In this document: one piece after another, positions 19,577 through 28,460 of the stretch
Layout of the letters: each line of letters begins with the position of its first letter
How positions within the stretch are numbered: the first letter of the stretch is position 1
Assembly (NCBI RefSeq): GCF_000615905.1
Contig: NZ_BAMN01000001.1
Coordinates: forward strand, 124,001 to 188,000
DNA: 64,000 nt
Direction: 5' to 3'
DNA from: Companilactobacillus nodensis DSM 19682 = JCM 14932 = NBRC 107160
GTDB taxonomy: Bacteria; Bacillota; Bacilli; Lactobacillales; Lactobacillaceae
The notes under the pieces: generated by a model
Told to the model about the DNA's origin: nothing
The model's database searches: none
The model's input: only the letters and a program-made list of their open reading frames with translations
Position numbers and translations under genes: made by a program

Positions 19577-20373
19577 CTAAGATTTAATTAATTTGGTTTC
19601 GGTAACGCAATTCAACCAATTATTGAAGAATTGTGTCTGTGTCTCTTGCCAAGTGAACATTGGATGATTGTCGATCGGTGAATAATAATTATTGGCAGGG
19701 AAGCTTCAGGAACTTTGCCACTGTTAACTTCACGTTGATATTCGTCATCTAATCCACTCTGTGGATATTCAAGATGTGAGAAGATAAATAGTTGTGGTTT
19801 GGTAGTTGATTCTACTAATGTAAGTAAACCGTTCTCGCTGATAGCCTTGGTCTCTAGTTCATTACTCATGTCGATATCTTGGTGGTTCATTTCGGCGTAA
19901 CGAGCATGTGGTGCGGGGAATTCATTTTCAATATCCCTGAGGAAATAAGATTCACCAATAATATTGTTTTGATAAACTCCAAAAGTTTTGTGTGGTAAAA
20001 TATTCTTTCTGATTTGGTAGAAGTGATTAAGGGCAGCCATGGCGCCCCAACAGACATAGAGCTGTGGGATATTCAGTTCATCTAGTTTGTCCAACAGTTC
20101 GTTGATCTCTTGATTGTAGGTAACTTGTTCAAAAGCGAGTTGTTCAACTGGACTTCCGGTTATGATAAAACCATCGAATTGTTTGATTGCAGTTAAATCG
20201 AGTGGTTTCATTGTTGAAGTAATCTCTGGGTCAAGAACTCTATCGTTGTATCGAGTAGCTGAATAATAAAAGGTTAATTCCACTTCATCATTTCTTAAAA
20301 CATGTTCAAAGTTATGATTAGTCTCAATTTTGTTTTTCATTAAATTCAAAATTCCGATTCTAGTATGTTCCAC
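19577..20373 (-). pseudogene. metA: MetA-like homoserine/serine O-acyltransferase, frameshifted near the C-terminus
   Basis: Member of the homoserine O-succinyltransferase family. Active-site Cys in LYVCWGAMAALN, PHARYAEMN and the His-Glu pair in FSHLEYP are all present. Some lactobacillar relatives are known to acetylate serine, and the cysK partner favours that. The long frame opens at ATG 20400, but AGAAAGGAG (20388-20380) lies 6 nt before GTG 20373, inside the apparent N-terminus, so GTG is the likely start. At 19698-19700 coding CCC should be CCCC; that restores PANNYYSPIDNHPMFTWQET and the stop at 19577 (265 aa). Likely a sequencing error. Confidence 0.8.
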
Positions 20374-20400
20374 GACTGGCTCCTTTCTGGTAGTGGGCAT

Positions 20401-20434
20401 AAAAAAAGGAGAGCCGACTAATGTCGACTCTCCT
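20401..20434 (-). terminator. Intrinsic terminator in the cysteine-operon leader (candidate attenuator)
   Basis: On the minus strand a 12-bp stem AGGAGAGTCGAC / GTCGGCTCTCCT (one T-G wobble), loop ATTA, is followed by seven T. It lies between the leader peptide and the GTG start of the MetA-like gene, so operon expression requires readthrough. Confidence 0.85.
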
Positions 20435-20462
20435 GAAATTTATAGTTTTCACTACGTGTTCA

Positions 20463-20561
20463 TCAATTGAGTGGTATTAGACATGTCGAAAAAGTATAGT
20501 AATTTTTAATTACTACACAACAACATGCTTGCATTTGTTTTTCACTGTTGAATTTCATCAT
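20463..20561 (-). CDS. Cys-Cys-Cys leader peptide of the cysteine operon
   Basis: A 32-aa frame beginning MMKFNSEKQMQACCC and containing a fourth Cys at residue 27. A perfect Shine-Dalgarno AAGGAGG (20576-20570) lies 8 nt before the first ATG. The three tandem TGT codons occupy 20525-20517, and a hairpin (TAGTAAT, loop, ATTACTA; 20515-20497) starts two nt after them. The frame lies right after a TTGACT-N17-TAATCT promoter and about 30 nt before an intrinsic terminator, ahead of cysteine-synthesis and transport genes. The arrangement is that of an amino-acid attenuator sensing charged tRNA-Cys; mechanism is inferred. Confidence 0.75.
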   Translation of the reverse strand: MMKFNSEKQMQACCCVVIKNYYTFSTCLIPLN

Positions 20562-20592
20562 GTCAAATACCTCCTTCAATTAAGTTGTCTCA

Positions 20593-20621
20593 AGATTATT
20601 ATTAATTTATAGATAAGTCAA
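20593..20621 (-). promoter_or_regulatory. Promoter of the cysteine operon
   Basis: Minus strand TTGACT (20621-20616), 17-bp spacer, TAATCT (20598-20593). Transcription would begin near 20586, about ten nt before the leader Shine-Dalgarno. The -35 box starts only a few bases after the stop of the upstream membrane-protein gene. Confidence 0.7.
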
Positions 20622-20624
20622 GAA

Positions 20625-21089
20625 TTATTTCTTCTTTTTCTCAGTGTAGATCGAGAGTGACTCGAATTCTAAGTATGATGCTAAGGTCAAAGAAACCATT
20701 AGTATCAAGACTAGCCAGCCAAGAGTCTTACCAATTATCTGTGAAATGGTAAAGACATTGGCTACTAAATAAATACTTCCAATCGATAGGAAAAAGTCGA
20801 CGATCAAATTAAATCCGATGACCCATTTACTTCTTTCAAGTACAAAAAAGTTGATCAAACCCTTGAGGAACTTCCTAGTGGTACTGCGATACATGATCAA
20901 GACTGGTCTCTGTGCAATGACCTTGACCGCAAACATACCGAATGCGCCAACGATTCCACCCATGACAACGCGCCAAGTCAATGCATGTAGGACAAGTGCG
21001 TTGTATGATATCCCCACAACTAGTAAGCAAACGATGTAAGGAATGATGAAGAATAATAGATAAATAATTGCAATTTTTTTGTTAGACAT
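20625..21089 (-). CDS. Small four-helix membrane protein of unknown function
   Basis: Not recognised as a named family. ATG 21089 is chosen because GGGAG lies 9 nt upstream (a longer frame opens at 21113); product 154 aa. Four hydrophobic segments are visible, about residues 4-30, 38-60, 86-110 and 118-140, with short charged loops including RSTTRKFLKG. The C-terminus ends in EKKKK, consistent with a cytoplasmic tail. Divergent from the CorC-like gene. It precedes, but is not evidently co-transcribed with, the cysteine operon. Confidence 0.7.
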   Translation of the reverse strand: MSNKKIAIIYLLFFIIPYIVCLLVVGISYNALVLHALTWRVVMGGIVGAFGMFAVKVIAQRPVLIMYRSTTRKFLKGLINFFVLERSKWVIGFNLIVDFFLSIGSIYLVANVFTISQIIGKTLGWLVLILMVSLTLASYLEFESLSIYTEKKKK

Positions 21090-21219
21090 TTTTGAAAACT
21101 CCCATATATACAATTAACTTATATTCTATCATGAAAAACCTATATTGTTGAAAACAATAACACCTGCTATAATGTTTTTGTCTATTTAATTTTACAAATG
21201 AAAGAGAGTGAAAAGTTTA

Positions 21220-22590
21220 ATGAGTGATGACCCTACCGGAGCGACGCTGACTGGACAGCTGATTTTAATAGTCGTGCTTACGTTCCTTAATGCTTTTTTT
21301 GCCGCAGGCGAAATGGCGATTGTTTCTGTTAATAAAACTTCCGTGGAGGAAAAGGCAAAGGATGGTAACCGTCGAGCTGTTAAGATTTTACAGGCGATTA
21401 ATCACCCAAATAATTTTTTATCAACGATTCAAGTAGCGATAACCTTAGCTGGGTTCCTTTCATCAGCTAGTGCTGCTACAAGTTTGAGCTCTATTTTAGA
21501 AGGAGTAATGGGTAAGTTCCCAGGTAGTCGTGAGCTATCCATCGTTATAATAACGGTGATCTTATCTTACTTCACATTAGTGCTGGGAGAGCTTTATCCC
21601 AAGCGTATAGCGTTACATAGTCCATACAAAGTTGCGAGTGCAACTGAACCGGTAGTTTCAATTTTTGGTAAGTTGCTGAAGCCGTTTGTTTGGTTATTGA
21701 CAGTATCGATAGATTTATTAATGAAGATAACGCCGATTGATTTTAGCAAAAAAGATGACAAGGTAACACGTAATGAAATGATGGCTACGATTCAAAAGTC
21801 CCGTCAAAGTGGAACTATTAATTCTGATGAGTATCAGATGTTACAAGGGATAATTCGCTTCGGTGACACGACAATTCGTGAGATCATGGTTCCAAGAATC
21901 GATACTTTTATGATCGATATCAATGATCCATTAGATGAGAATATTGATGCAATCTTGAATCAACCATATTCAAGAATTCCTGTTTATGGTGGTGACAAGG
22001 ATACGATCATTGGGATTGTTCACATTAAGAACTTGCTCAAAAAAGCTCGTGAATCTGGTTTTGATAATATTTCTTTGAAGGATATTATGACTGAACCACT
22101 CTTTGTTCAAGAAACAACTAATATTGATTCGGTCTTAGTCAAAATGCGCAGTACTCAGACACAGATTACGATGGTAGTCGATGAGTACGGTGGTATCGTT
22201 GGTCTAGCAACGATTGAAGATATTATTGAAGAAATCGTCGGTGAAATCGATGATGAATATGATGAGATCACTACTAACTATAAGCGGATCAGTGCCAACA
22301 AGTATTCAGTTATTGGTAAGTATTCATTAGAAGATTTCAACGACTTGTTCAATGAAGAATTAGAAGCAGAAGATGTTGATACGATTGCCGGTTACTTGAT
22401 TGCCAACATTGGTGAGATTCCGGATGAAAATCATCCTAAGTCATTCACCTTGGAAGACGGTGTTGTTGTCACATCTGGTGAAATGAATGGTTCGAGAATT
22501 GAAAAAGTTATCGTAACCTTGCCTGATAAGAAGACAAAACAAGTTATGGCAAATACTTTTAGAAAAGAAAGTGGAACAGAAGGCGCTTAG
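21220..22590 (+). CDS. Hemolysin-family CNNM/CorC membrane protein
   Basis: Membrane protein of 456 aa with the CNNM domain (DUF21) at residues 1-195 (four hydrophobic segments; GELYPKRIAL at about 127-136), a CBS-domain pair at about 215-335 (IREIMVPRIDT and VVDEYGGIVGLATIEDIIEEIVGEI) and a CorC/HlyC C-terminal domain at about 350-440. Relatives take part in Mg2+ export or transport rather than haemolysis. ATG 21220 follows AAAGAGAGTG; a GTG at 21208 is a less likely alternative. Confidence 0.9.
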   Translation: MSDDPTGATLTGQLILIVVLTFLNAFFAAGEMAIVSVNKTSVEEKAKDGNRRAVKILQAINHPNNFLSTIQVAITLAGFLSSASAATSLSSILEGVMGKFPGSRELSIVIITVILSYFTLVLGELYPKRIALHSPYKVASATEPVVSIFGKLLKPFVWLLTVSIDLLMKITPIDFSKKDDKVTRNEMMATIQKSRQSGTINSDEYQMLQGIIRFGDTTIREIMVPRIDTFMIDINDPLDENIDAILNQPYSRIPVYGGDKDTIIGIVHIKNLLKKARESGFDNISLKDIMTEPLFVQETTNIDSVLVKMRSTQTQITMVVDEYGGIVGLATIEDIIEEIVGEIDDEYDEITTNYKRISANKYSVIGKYSLEDFNDLFNEELEAEDVDTIAGYLIANIGEIPDENHPKSFTLEDGVVVTSGEMNGSRIEKVIVTLPDKKTKQVMANTFRKESGTEGA

Positions 22591-22643
22591 TTTGTTGCCT
22601 TCTTTTTCAATGTTTAAGTTAATATAAGAATATAGGAGTTAAT

Positions 22644-24221
22644 ATGGATCAAAAACAATTAGAAAATGAAGTAAACAAGCGTCGTACATTCGCCATCATC
22701 TCTCACCCGGATGCTGGTAAAACAACCATTACAGAACAGATGCTTTACTTTGGTGGAGTTATTCGTTCTGCTGGTACTGTTAAAGCTAAGAAGTCAGGAC
22801 AGTTCGCAACTAGTGACTGGATGGAGATCGAAAAGAAACGTGGGATCTCTGTAACTAGTTCGGTTATGCAATTCCATTATCGTGATAAAGATGTTAATAT
22901 CCTGGATACACCAGGACATGAGGACTTCTCTGAAGATACTTACCGTACATTGATGGCAGTTGATGCTGCAGTCATGGTAATTGACTCAGCCAAAGGTATT
23001 GAGCCACAAACAAAGAAGCTGTTCAAAGTTGTTAAAAAACGTGGTATCCCTATTTTTACATTTATGAATAAGTTGGATCGTGATGGTCGTGATCCACTAG
23101 ACCTTATCGCTGAATTAGAAGATCTACTTAATATTGAAGGTTGTGCAATGAATTGGCCTATCGGTATGGGTAAGGAACTAAAAGGTCTTTATGATATTTC
23201 AAACAATCGTGTTGAGTTATATCGTAAGGATGGTGACGATAAGTATTTGCCATTGGATGAAAATGGTAAGTTGCCTGCTGGCAATGACTTAGAGGGTGAA
23301 GGAGTATATGACCAAGCTGTTGGTGAAGTTGATTTGATCAAAGAAGCTGGTAATACTTTTGATATCGATAAAGTCCAAGCTGGTAATCAGACGCCTGTCT
23401 TCTTCGGATCAGCTTTGACAAACTTCGGTGTACAAACATTCTTGGATGCTTTCCTTGATATGGCACCAGCTCCTGCTGAACACAAAATTCAAAATAGTGA
23501 CGAAATCGTTAAGCCAGATGATCCTGAATTCTCTGCCTTTGTCTTCAAGATTCAAGCTAATATGAATCCTAATCACCGTGATAGAATTGCTTTCGTTAGA
23601 ATTTGTTCAGGTGAGTTCGATAAGGGGATGGATGTTACCTTACAAAGAACGGGCAAGGTCATGCGTTTGAATAACGCGACTGAATTCATGTCTGATCAAA
23701 GGGAACAAGTTAAGACTGCCGTTGCGGGTGATATCGTTGGTCTGTACGATACTGGTAATTTCCAAATTGGTGATACGATTTATTCTGGTAAGAAGGCAGT
23801 TCAATTCGAAGACTTGCCACAGTTTACACCTGAAATGTTCATGCAAGTTCAAGCTAAGAATGTTATGAAACAGAAGTCTTTCCACAAGGGTATGCAACAG
23901 CTTGTTCAAGAAGGTGCTGTTCAATTGTATAGAACTTATACGACTAACGATTATATCCTTGGTGCTGTTGGTCAATTGCAGTTCGAAGTATTCCAATTCC
24001 GTATGAAAAATGAATATAACTGTGATGTTGAAATGAATCCGATCGGCTCAAGAACAGCTCGTTGGATCGATCCAGAACAATTGGATCCAGCAATGTCCTC
24101 AACTAGAAATATGTTAGTGAAGGATACAGATGACCAACCATTGTTCTTGTTTGAAAACAGATTTGCTGAGAATTGGTTTGCTAATAAATATCCAGACGTT
24201 AAGTTGACTTCTAAATTATAG
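22644..24221 (+). CDS. prfC: Peptide chain release factor 3
   Basis: Translational GTPase that recycles RF1/RF2 from the ribosome after termination; 525 aa, the family's standard size. GTP-binding motifs: P-loop SHPDAGKTT (residues 20-28), [16 protein letters not shown] for switch II and [12 protein letters not shown] for NKxD. The RF3 C-terminal domain follows from about residue 390. ATG 22644 follows AGGAG with good spacing. It follows the CorC-like gene by about 50 bp and may share its transcript. Confidence 0.96.
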   Translation: MDQKQLENEVNKRRTFAIISHPDAGKTTITEQMLYFGGVIRSAGTVKAKKSGQFATSDWMEIEKKRGISVTSSVMQFHYRDKDVNILDTPGHEDFSEDTYRTLMAVDAAVMVIDSAKGIEPQTKKLFKVVKKRGIPIFTFMNKLDRDGRDPLDLIAELEDLLNIEGCAMNWPIGMGKELKGLYDISNNRVELYRKDGDDKYLPLDENGKLPAGNDLEGEGVYDQAVGEVDLIKEAGNTFDIDKVQAGNQTPVFFGSALTNFGVQTFLDAFLDMAPAPAEHKIQNSDEIVKPDDPEFSAFVFKIQANMNPNHRDRIAFVRICSGEFDKGMDVTLQRTGKVMRLNNATEFMSDQREQVKTAVAGDIVGLYDTGNFQIGDTIYSGKKAVQFEDLPQFTPEMFMQVQAKNVMKQKSFHKGMQQLVQEGAVQLYRTYTTNDYILGAVGQLQFEVFQFRMKNEYNCDVEMNPIGSRTARWIDPEQLDPAMSSTRNMLVKDTDDQPLFLFENRFAENWFANKYPDVKLTSKL

Positions 24222-24245
24222 AGATTGTTTCTTGTAAACGCGTTT

Positions 24246-24279
24246 AAAAAAGTTTCCTCTTTTGAGGAAACTTTTTTTA
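24246..24279. terminator. Bidirectional terminator
   Basis: AAAAAAGTTTCCTC TTTT GAGGAAACTTTTTTT, between convergent prfC and a GNAT gene whose stop codon lies in the T-run. Confidence 0.9.
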
Positions 24280-24828
24280 TTCATATTCAGTTCTTAAAAT
24301 AGAGTACACTGCTTCATCACAAATACCGTTGTTATTATATCCGCGGCTACGTAATATTCCTTCAAAACTCATACCGCACTTGTGCATAACGCGACCAGAA
24401 TTAGGATTGTCACAATCATGACAGGCTTCGATTCGATTGACATCGGTGTTAGTAAAGAAAAAACTAATTATTTTCTTCAATGCTTCAGTCATGTAACCTT
24501 CGTGCCACCAGTTTCTTCCGATGACGTAACCGATCTCCACTGAACTTACTTTACCAGAGAAGTCGACAGCGGAGATAGTTCCGATTAATTGCTTTGTCTC
24601 TTTGACGACGATACCCCAGTCATATGTACATGGATCGCGGTATGAGTCGGTGCGATAGTCAAGAAAGGCACGTGCCTGTTCGATTGAGTCGTAAGCTGGC
24701 CAAGATAAGTACTTGGTGATCTCTGAGTCACTGGCCCAATTATCATACATTTGTTGTGCATCATTGAGATTTAATCTTCGCAACATAAGACGTTTAGTTT
24801 CAAGTGGAATCGTACCAACATTATTCAT
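24277..24828 (-). CDS. GNAT acetyltransferase, RimJ/RimL-like
   Basis: Predicted N-acetyltransferase of 183 aa. N-terminal ETKRLMLRRLN and central VEIGYVIGRNWWHEGYMTEA (about residues 99-118) are typical of the ribosomal-protein/aminoacyl acetyltransferase 3 group; ACHDCDNPNSGRVMHKCGM follows. Acceptor unknown. ATG 24828 is preferred over TTG 24834. Single gene, divergent from brnQ. Confidence 0.88.
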   Translation of the reverse strand: MNNVGTIPLETKRLMLRRLNLNDAQQMYDNWASDSEITKYLSWPAYDSIEQARAFLDYRTDSYRDPCTYDWGIVVKETKQLIGTISAVDFSGKVSSVEIGYVIGRNWWHEGYMTEALKKIISFFFTNTDVNRIEACHDCDNPNSGRVMHKCGMSFEGILRSRGYNNNGICDEAVYSILRTEYE

Positions 24829-24949
24829 GATCAAGCACCGGCTCTCATAATAAATTATCTAAATCTTACAACTTCTGTGAATAATTGTGTGGAAATTTTG
24901 TTATTATATTTAGGTTGAGTTTTTAAACTCATTATGAGGTGAAAGTTTT

Positions 24950-26272
24950 ATGGATAATAAGTTATCATGGCGAAATTCGCTATTCATTGGATCCATGTTG
25001 TTTGGACTGTTCTTTGGAGCCGGGAATTTAATTTTTCCAGTTTTTATGGGGCAACAAGCGGGACAAAATGTCTTTCCAGCAATTATTGGATTCTTAATAA
25101 CTGGGATTGGATTACCGTTATTGGGAGTTGCTGGAATGGGACTTACTCGTTCTAACAGTGTGTTTGAGTTATCAGAAAAAGTTAATCGTCCGTTTGCTTA
25201 TGTATTTACAATGCTATTGTATTTGACGATTGGACCATTCTTCGCAACGCCTAGATTGGCAACATCATCATTTCAAATGGGCTTAGCACTATTTACACCG
25301 GTAGAGAATCAGAAAGTTGTTTTAGCAATCTTCTCAATTATTTTCTTCGCTGTATCTTGGTGGTTTGCTAGAAGACCTAGTAAGTTGATGACTTATGTTG
25401 GTAAGTGGCTGACACCAATTTTCTTGATCCTATTAGGAATATTGATCGTGACGGCATTTGTTAAGCCAATGGGAAGCATCTCTTCAATGCCACAGGGAGC
25501 ATACAGCCATAGCCCTGTGTTGTCTGGTTTTACTGAAGGTTATAATACGATGGATGCTTTAGCATCACTGGCCTTTGGGGTAGTTGTTATTGATTCGATC
25601 AAGGAACTTGGTGTTAGACAACCGGCTCAAATTGCCAAAGAAACAATTAAGTCAGGTACTATCAGTATTGTTTTGATGGGAATCTTGTATGCTTTGTTAG
25701 CCCTGATCGGTGCGATGAGTCTTGGTAAATTAGACTTAGCCGACAACGGTGGAGTTACTTTGGCTCAAGTGTTCAGTTATTACTTTGGTTCAGTTGGTAG
25801 TTTGCTATTAGCAGTGATCGTTATTATTGCCTGTTTGAAAACGGCTATCGGTGCTATCTCGGCCTTCGGTGATTCGATGGTGGAGATGTTCCCGCGTGCT
25901 AACTATCAAGTAATGATCATCGTTGCAACTGTCTTGTCATGTATTATGTCAAATGTTGGTTTGACAAATATTATTAAGTATTCAACGCCAGTATTGATGT
26001 TCATTTATCCAATCGCAATCGTGTTGATATTGTTATCAGTATTTTCACCAATATTAGGTCACTCCAAAATTCTGTACGGTGTAACGTTATTGTTCACGCT
26101 GTTTCCAGCCATTTTTGCTGGAATTGAGAATATGCCTAAGAATCTCCAAATTGCATCATTACTCAAAATAAATAGCCTCTTACCATTTTCAAATCTTGGT
26201 CTGGGATGGATCGTCCCGGCCTTGATTGGAGCGGTAATCGGCTATGTAGTTAGTAAAATTGTTAAGGATTAG
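24950..26272 (+). CDS. brnQ: Branched-chain amino acid transport system II carrier protein
   Basis: Sodium- or proton-coupled importer of leucine, isoleucine and valine (LIVCS family), 440 aa, about twelve hydrophobic segments. The N-terminal signature FGLFFGAGNLIFPVFMGQQA (residues 17-36) is diagnostic. Start 24950 follows GAGGTGAAAG. The stop codon overlaps that of the convergent aldo/keto reductase gene by four bases, so there is no terminator space between them. Confidence 0.95.
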   Translation: MDNKLSWRNSLFIGSMLFGLFFGAGNLIFPVFMGQQAGQNVFPAIIGFLITGIGLPLLGVAGMGLTRSNSVFELSEKVNRPFAYVFTMLLYLTIGPFFATPRLATSSFQMGLALFTPVENQKVVLAIFSIIFFAVSWWFARRPSKLMTYVGKWLTPIFLILLGILIVTAFVKPMGSISSMPQGAYSHSPVLSGFTEGYNTMDALASLAFGVVVIDSIKELGVRQPAQIAKETIKSGTISIVLMGILYALLALIGAMSLGKLDLADNGGVTLAQVFSYYFGSVGSLLLAVIVIIACLKTAIGAISAFGDSMVEMFPRANYQVMIIVATVLSCIMSNVGLTNIIKYSTPVLMFIYPIAIVLILLSVFSPILGHSKILYGVTLLFTLFPAIFAGIENMPKNLQIASLLKINSLLPFSNLGLGWIVPALIGAVIGYVVSKIVKD

Positions 26273-27111
26273 ATTGTATCTAGTGGTACGGCATGTGTTG
26301 GAGCTGGGTAATATTCGTCAAGCAAGTTGAGTTCGTCGCTGGTGAATTCAACGTCGACAGCCTTTAAGTTGCTCTTCAAGTGTTCAACCGAGCTAGTCTT
26401 AGGAATGCTTAAGAGATTATTATTTCTGATAGCCCAAGCTAGTAATAATTGGAAGACAGTAATTTGTTTTTGTTCAGCCAGTTCCGCAACTATTTCTTTG
26501 GGATGCAAGTACGCATTCTTGTCGGAGCCGAAAGGTGAGTAACCCATGAATGAAATACTGTGTTCTTTTTGCCAAGGCAAGACGTTGTATTCAACACCGC
26601 GGCTCTCAATATTGTAGAGATTTTGGTTGACCTTACAGTTATCACCATTAGGCAATGAAGCGAGTTCTTTTAAGTCGTCAATATCAAAGTTGGAGACACC
26701 CCAATCTTTGATGTAGCCGGCTTTTTTTACTGCTTCCAAACCGGCAATGGTTTCTTCAAGTGGAGTGTCGCCACGCCAATGCAGTAGGTACATGTCTAGA
26801 TAGTCTGTTTGAAGTCTGCGAAGACTGTCTTGCAGGCTTTTTTTGATCAAATCTGGTGTTGCATGGTAGGGATAGAACTTCGAAACTAGCTGGAACTTAC
26901 TGCGGTCATAACACTTAGTTGCTTCACCGATAAGTAATTCAGAAGCTCCGTTGCCATACATTTCGGCGGTATCGATAAGATTGATATCGTGATCGAGACC
27001 ATAGCGAATCGTCTCAATTTCAGAATCAGTTTTTTCGGCGGCTTCACCTATACGCCAAGTTCCCATGCCAATGATGGAGGTTGGTCGGCCATTAAATTCT
27101 ATTTGTTTCAT
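26269..27111 (-). CDS. Aldo/keto reductase
   Basis: NAD(P)H-dependent TIM-barrel oxidoreductase of 280 aa that reduces aldehydes or ketones. Catalytic residues: Asp-Tyr in LIDTAEMYGNGASE (about 46-59), Lys in VSKFYPYHA, His in YLLHWRG. The nicotinamide segment WGVSNFD and the C-terminal cofactor segment SIPKTSSVEHLKSNL are present. Physiological substrate unknown. It overlaps brnQ at the 3' end. Confidence 0.9.
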   Translation of the reverse strand: MKQIEFNGRPTSIIGMGTWRIGEAAEKTDSEIETIRYGLDHDINLIDTAEMYGNGASELLIGEATKCYDRSKFQLVSKFYPYHATPDLIKKSLQDSLRRLQTDYLDMYLLHWRGDTPLEETIAGLEAVKKAGYIKDWGVSNFDIDDLKELASLPNGDNCKVNQNLYNIESRGVEYNVLPWQKEHSISFMGYSPFGSDKNAYLHPKEIVAELAEQKQITVFQLLLAWAIRNNNLLSIPKTSSVEHLKSNLKAVDVEFTSDELNLLDEYYPAPTHAVPLDTI

Positions 27112-27280
27112 AATTGTCTCCTATTCGGATTAATGATTTGTAATCAAAAGAACGGGTAATTCACATATAGTTTAATAGTTTGGCCTATGTTGTGTAAATC
27201 AAAATCAGTTGATTTGGTGATTTTGTTTTGAGTTATCATATAATTATATGTTTCAAAAGTTATAAAGGGGAGTTACCAAA

Positions 27281-28423
27281 ATGAAATTTGTATTAGCTCC
27301 AGATTCATTCAAGAATTCATTGACTGCAAAGCAAGTAGCACAGGCAATGCAGAATGGTTTGGAAAAAGTTTATCCAAATGCTGAATATGTCAAAGTTCCA
27401 ATGGCTGATGGTGGTGAAGGAACTGTTCAATCGCTAGTCGATGCCAAGGATGGTGAAATTCTAACTGAAACAGTCGTTAATCCATTAGGTGCCACAACTA
27501 AAGCTCACTATGGATTGATCAATAATGGTGAAGTCGCGGTTATTGAAATGGCCGAAGCATCGGGAATTCAGTTCATCAATGACTTCACTAAGAATCCTTA
27601 TATCACAACGACTTATGGTACTGGACAATTGATGAGGGCTGCAATTAAACATGGTGTCAAGACAATTATTATTGGTATTGGTGGATCGGCAACAAATGAC
27701 GGTGGTGCTGGTATGGCGCAAGCTTTGGGTGCTCACTTACTGGACGAAAAAGGTGAAGAGTTAAAATATGGCGGTGCGATGTTAGAGAAGCTGGATAGAA
27801 TTGACATCAGTGGAATATTACCTGAATTAAGTGATGTAAAAATCGTCGTAGCATCTGATGTTACTAATCCATTGACTGGTGAAAATGGTGCTTCACGTGT
27901 CTTTGGACCACAAAAAGGTGCCAGTGAAGAGATGGTCAAGTTCTTGGATAAGTCATTGTCACATTATGCAGATGTGATTAAACGTGACTTAGATAAAGAT
28001 TTGGAGCAAGTTCCCGGAGCTGGTGCTGCAGGTGGATTAGGAACAGGATTATTAGCTTTTACTGATGCTAAACTTCAATCAGGGGTCGACATTGTCGTGG
28101 ACTACACCGGATTGAAGGAACAGGTCAAAGATGCTGATGTGGTTTTGACCGGTGAAGGTCAAATTGACTTCCAGACTAAGTTTGGTAAGACACCGATCGG
28201 TGTCAGTCAGGCAACGAAGTCTGTTAATCCCGATGCAATGGTGATTGGCATTGCTGGTAGTATTGGCGATAGGATTTCTGAATTATATCCATTAGGAATC
28301 GATGCAATTTTTACCTGTGTTCCCGGTGTTGAAAGCTTGGACAAAGCAATCACTAATTCACAAAAAAATATTGAACAAGTATCTGAGAATATTGGCCGCT
28401 TGATTGCTGCCAATCGAAAGTGA
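27281..28423 (+). CDS. Glycerate kinase (GarK/GlxK family)
   Basis: Transfers phosphate from ATP to glycerate, feeding the lower glycolytic pathway. 380 aa, the family's length. Motifs: LAPDSFKNSLTA (residues 4-15), PMADGGEGTVQ (about 41-51), GIGGSATNDGGAGMAQALGA (about 133-152) and a C-terminal VLTGEGQIDFQTKFGKTP. Start 27281 follows AAGGGGAG. Single gene with its own terminator; no glycerate-forming partner is adjacent. Confidence 0.94.
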   Translation: MKFVLAPDSFKNSLTAKQVAQAMQNGLEKVYPNAEYVKVPMADGGEGTVQSLVDAKDGEILTETVVNPLGATTKAHYGLINNGEVAVIEMAEASGIQFINDFTKNPYITTTYGTGQLMRAAIKHGVKTIIIGIGGSATNDGGAGMAQALGAHLLDEKGEELKYGGAMLEKLDRIDISGILPELSDVKIVVASDVTNPLTGENGASRVFGPQKGASEEMVKFLDKSLSHYADVIKRDLDKDLEQVPGAGAAGGLGTGLLAFTDAKLQSGVDIVVDYTGLKEQVKDADVVLTGEGQIDFQTKFGKTPIGVSQATKSVNPDAMVIGIAGSIGDRISELYPLGIDAIFTCVPGVESLDKAITNSQKNIEQVSENIGRLIAANRK

Positions 28424-28428
28424 TTACT

Positions 28429-28458
28429 AAAAATCCCACAAAACTTGTGGGATTTTTT
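28429..28458. terminator. Bidirectional terminator
   Basis: AAAATCCCACA AAACT TGTGGGATTTTTT between convergent glycerate kinase and YhgE-type genes. Confidence 0.9.
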
Positions 28459-28460
28459 AT

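Noticed and set aside
20398..20400. ATG 20400 as the start of the MetA-like protein
   Set aside because: It sits in the T-run of the leader terminator with no ribosome site; AGAAAGGAG lies inside the extra codons and points to GTG 20373.
24240..24252. TAAACGCGTTTA as a LacI/CcpA operator
   Set aside because: It lies after the prfC stop and before a terminator, not in a promoter; better explained as part of a repeat remnant.
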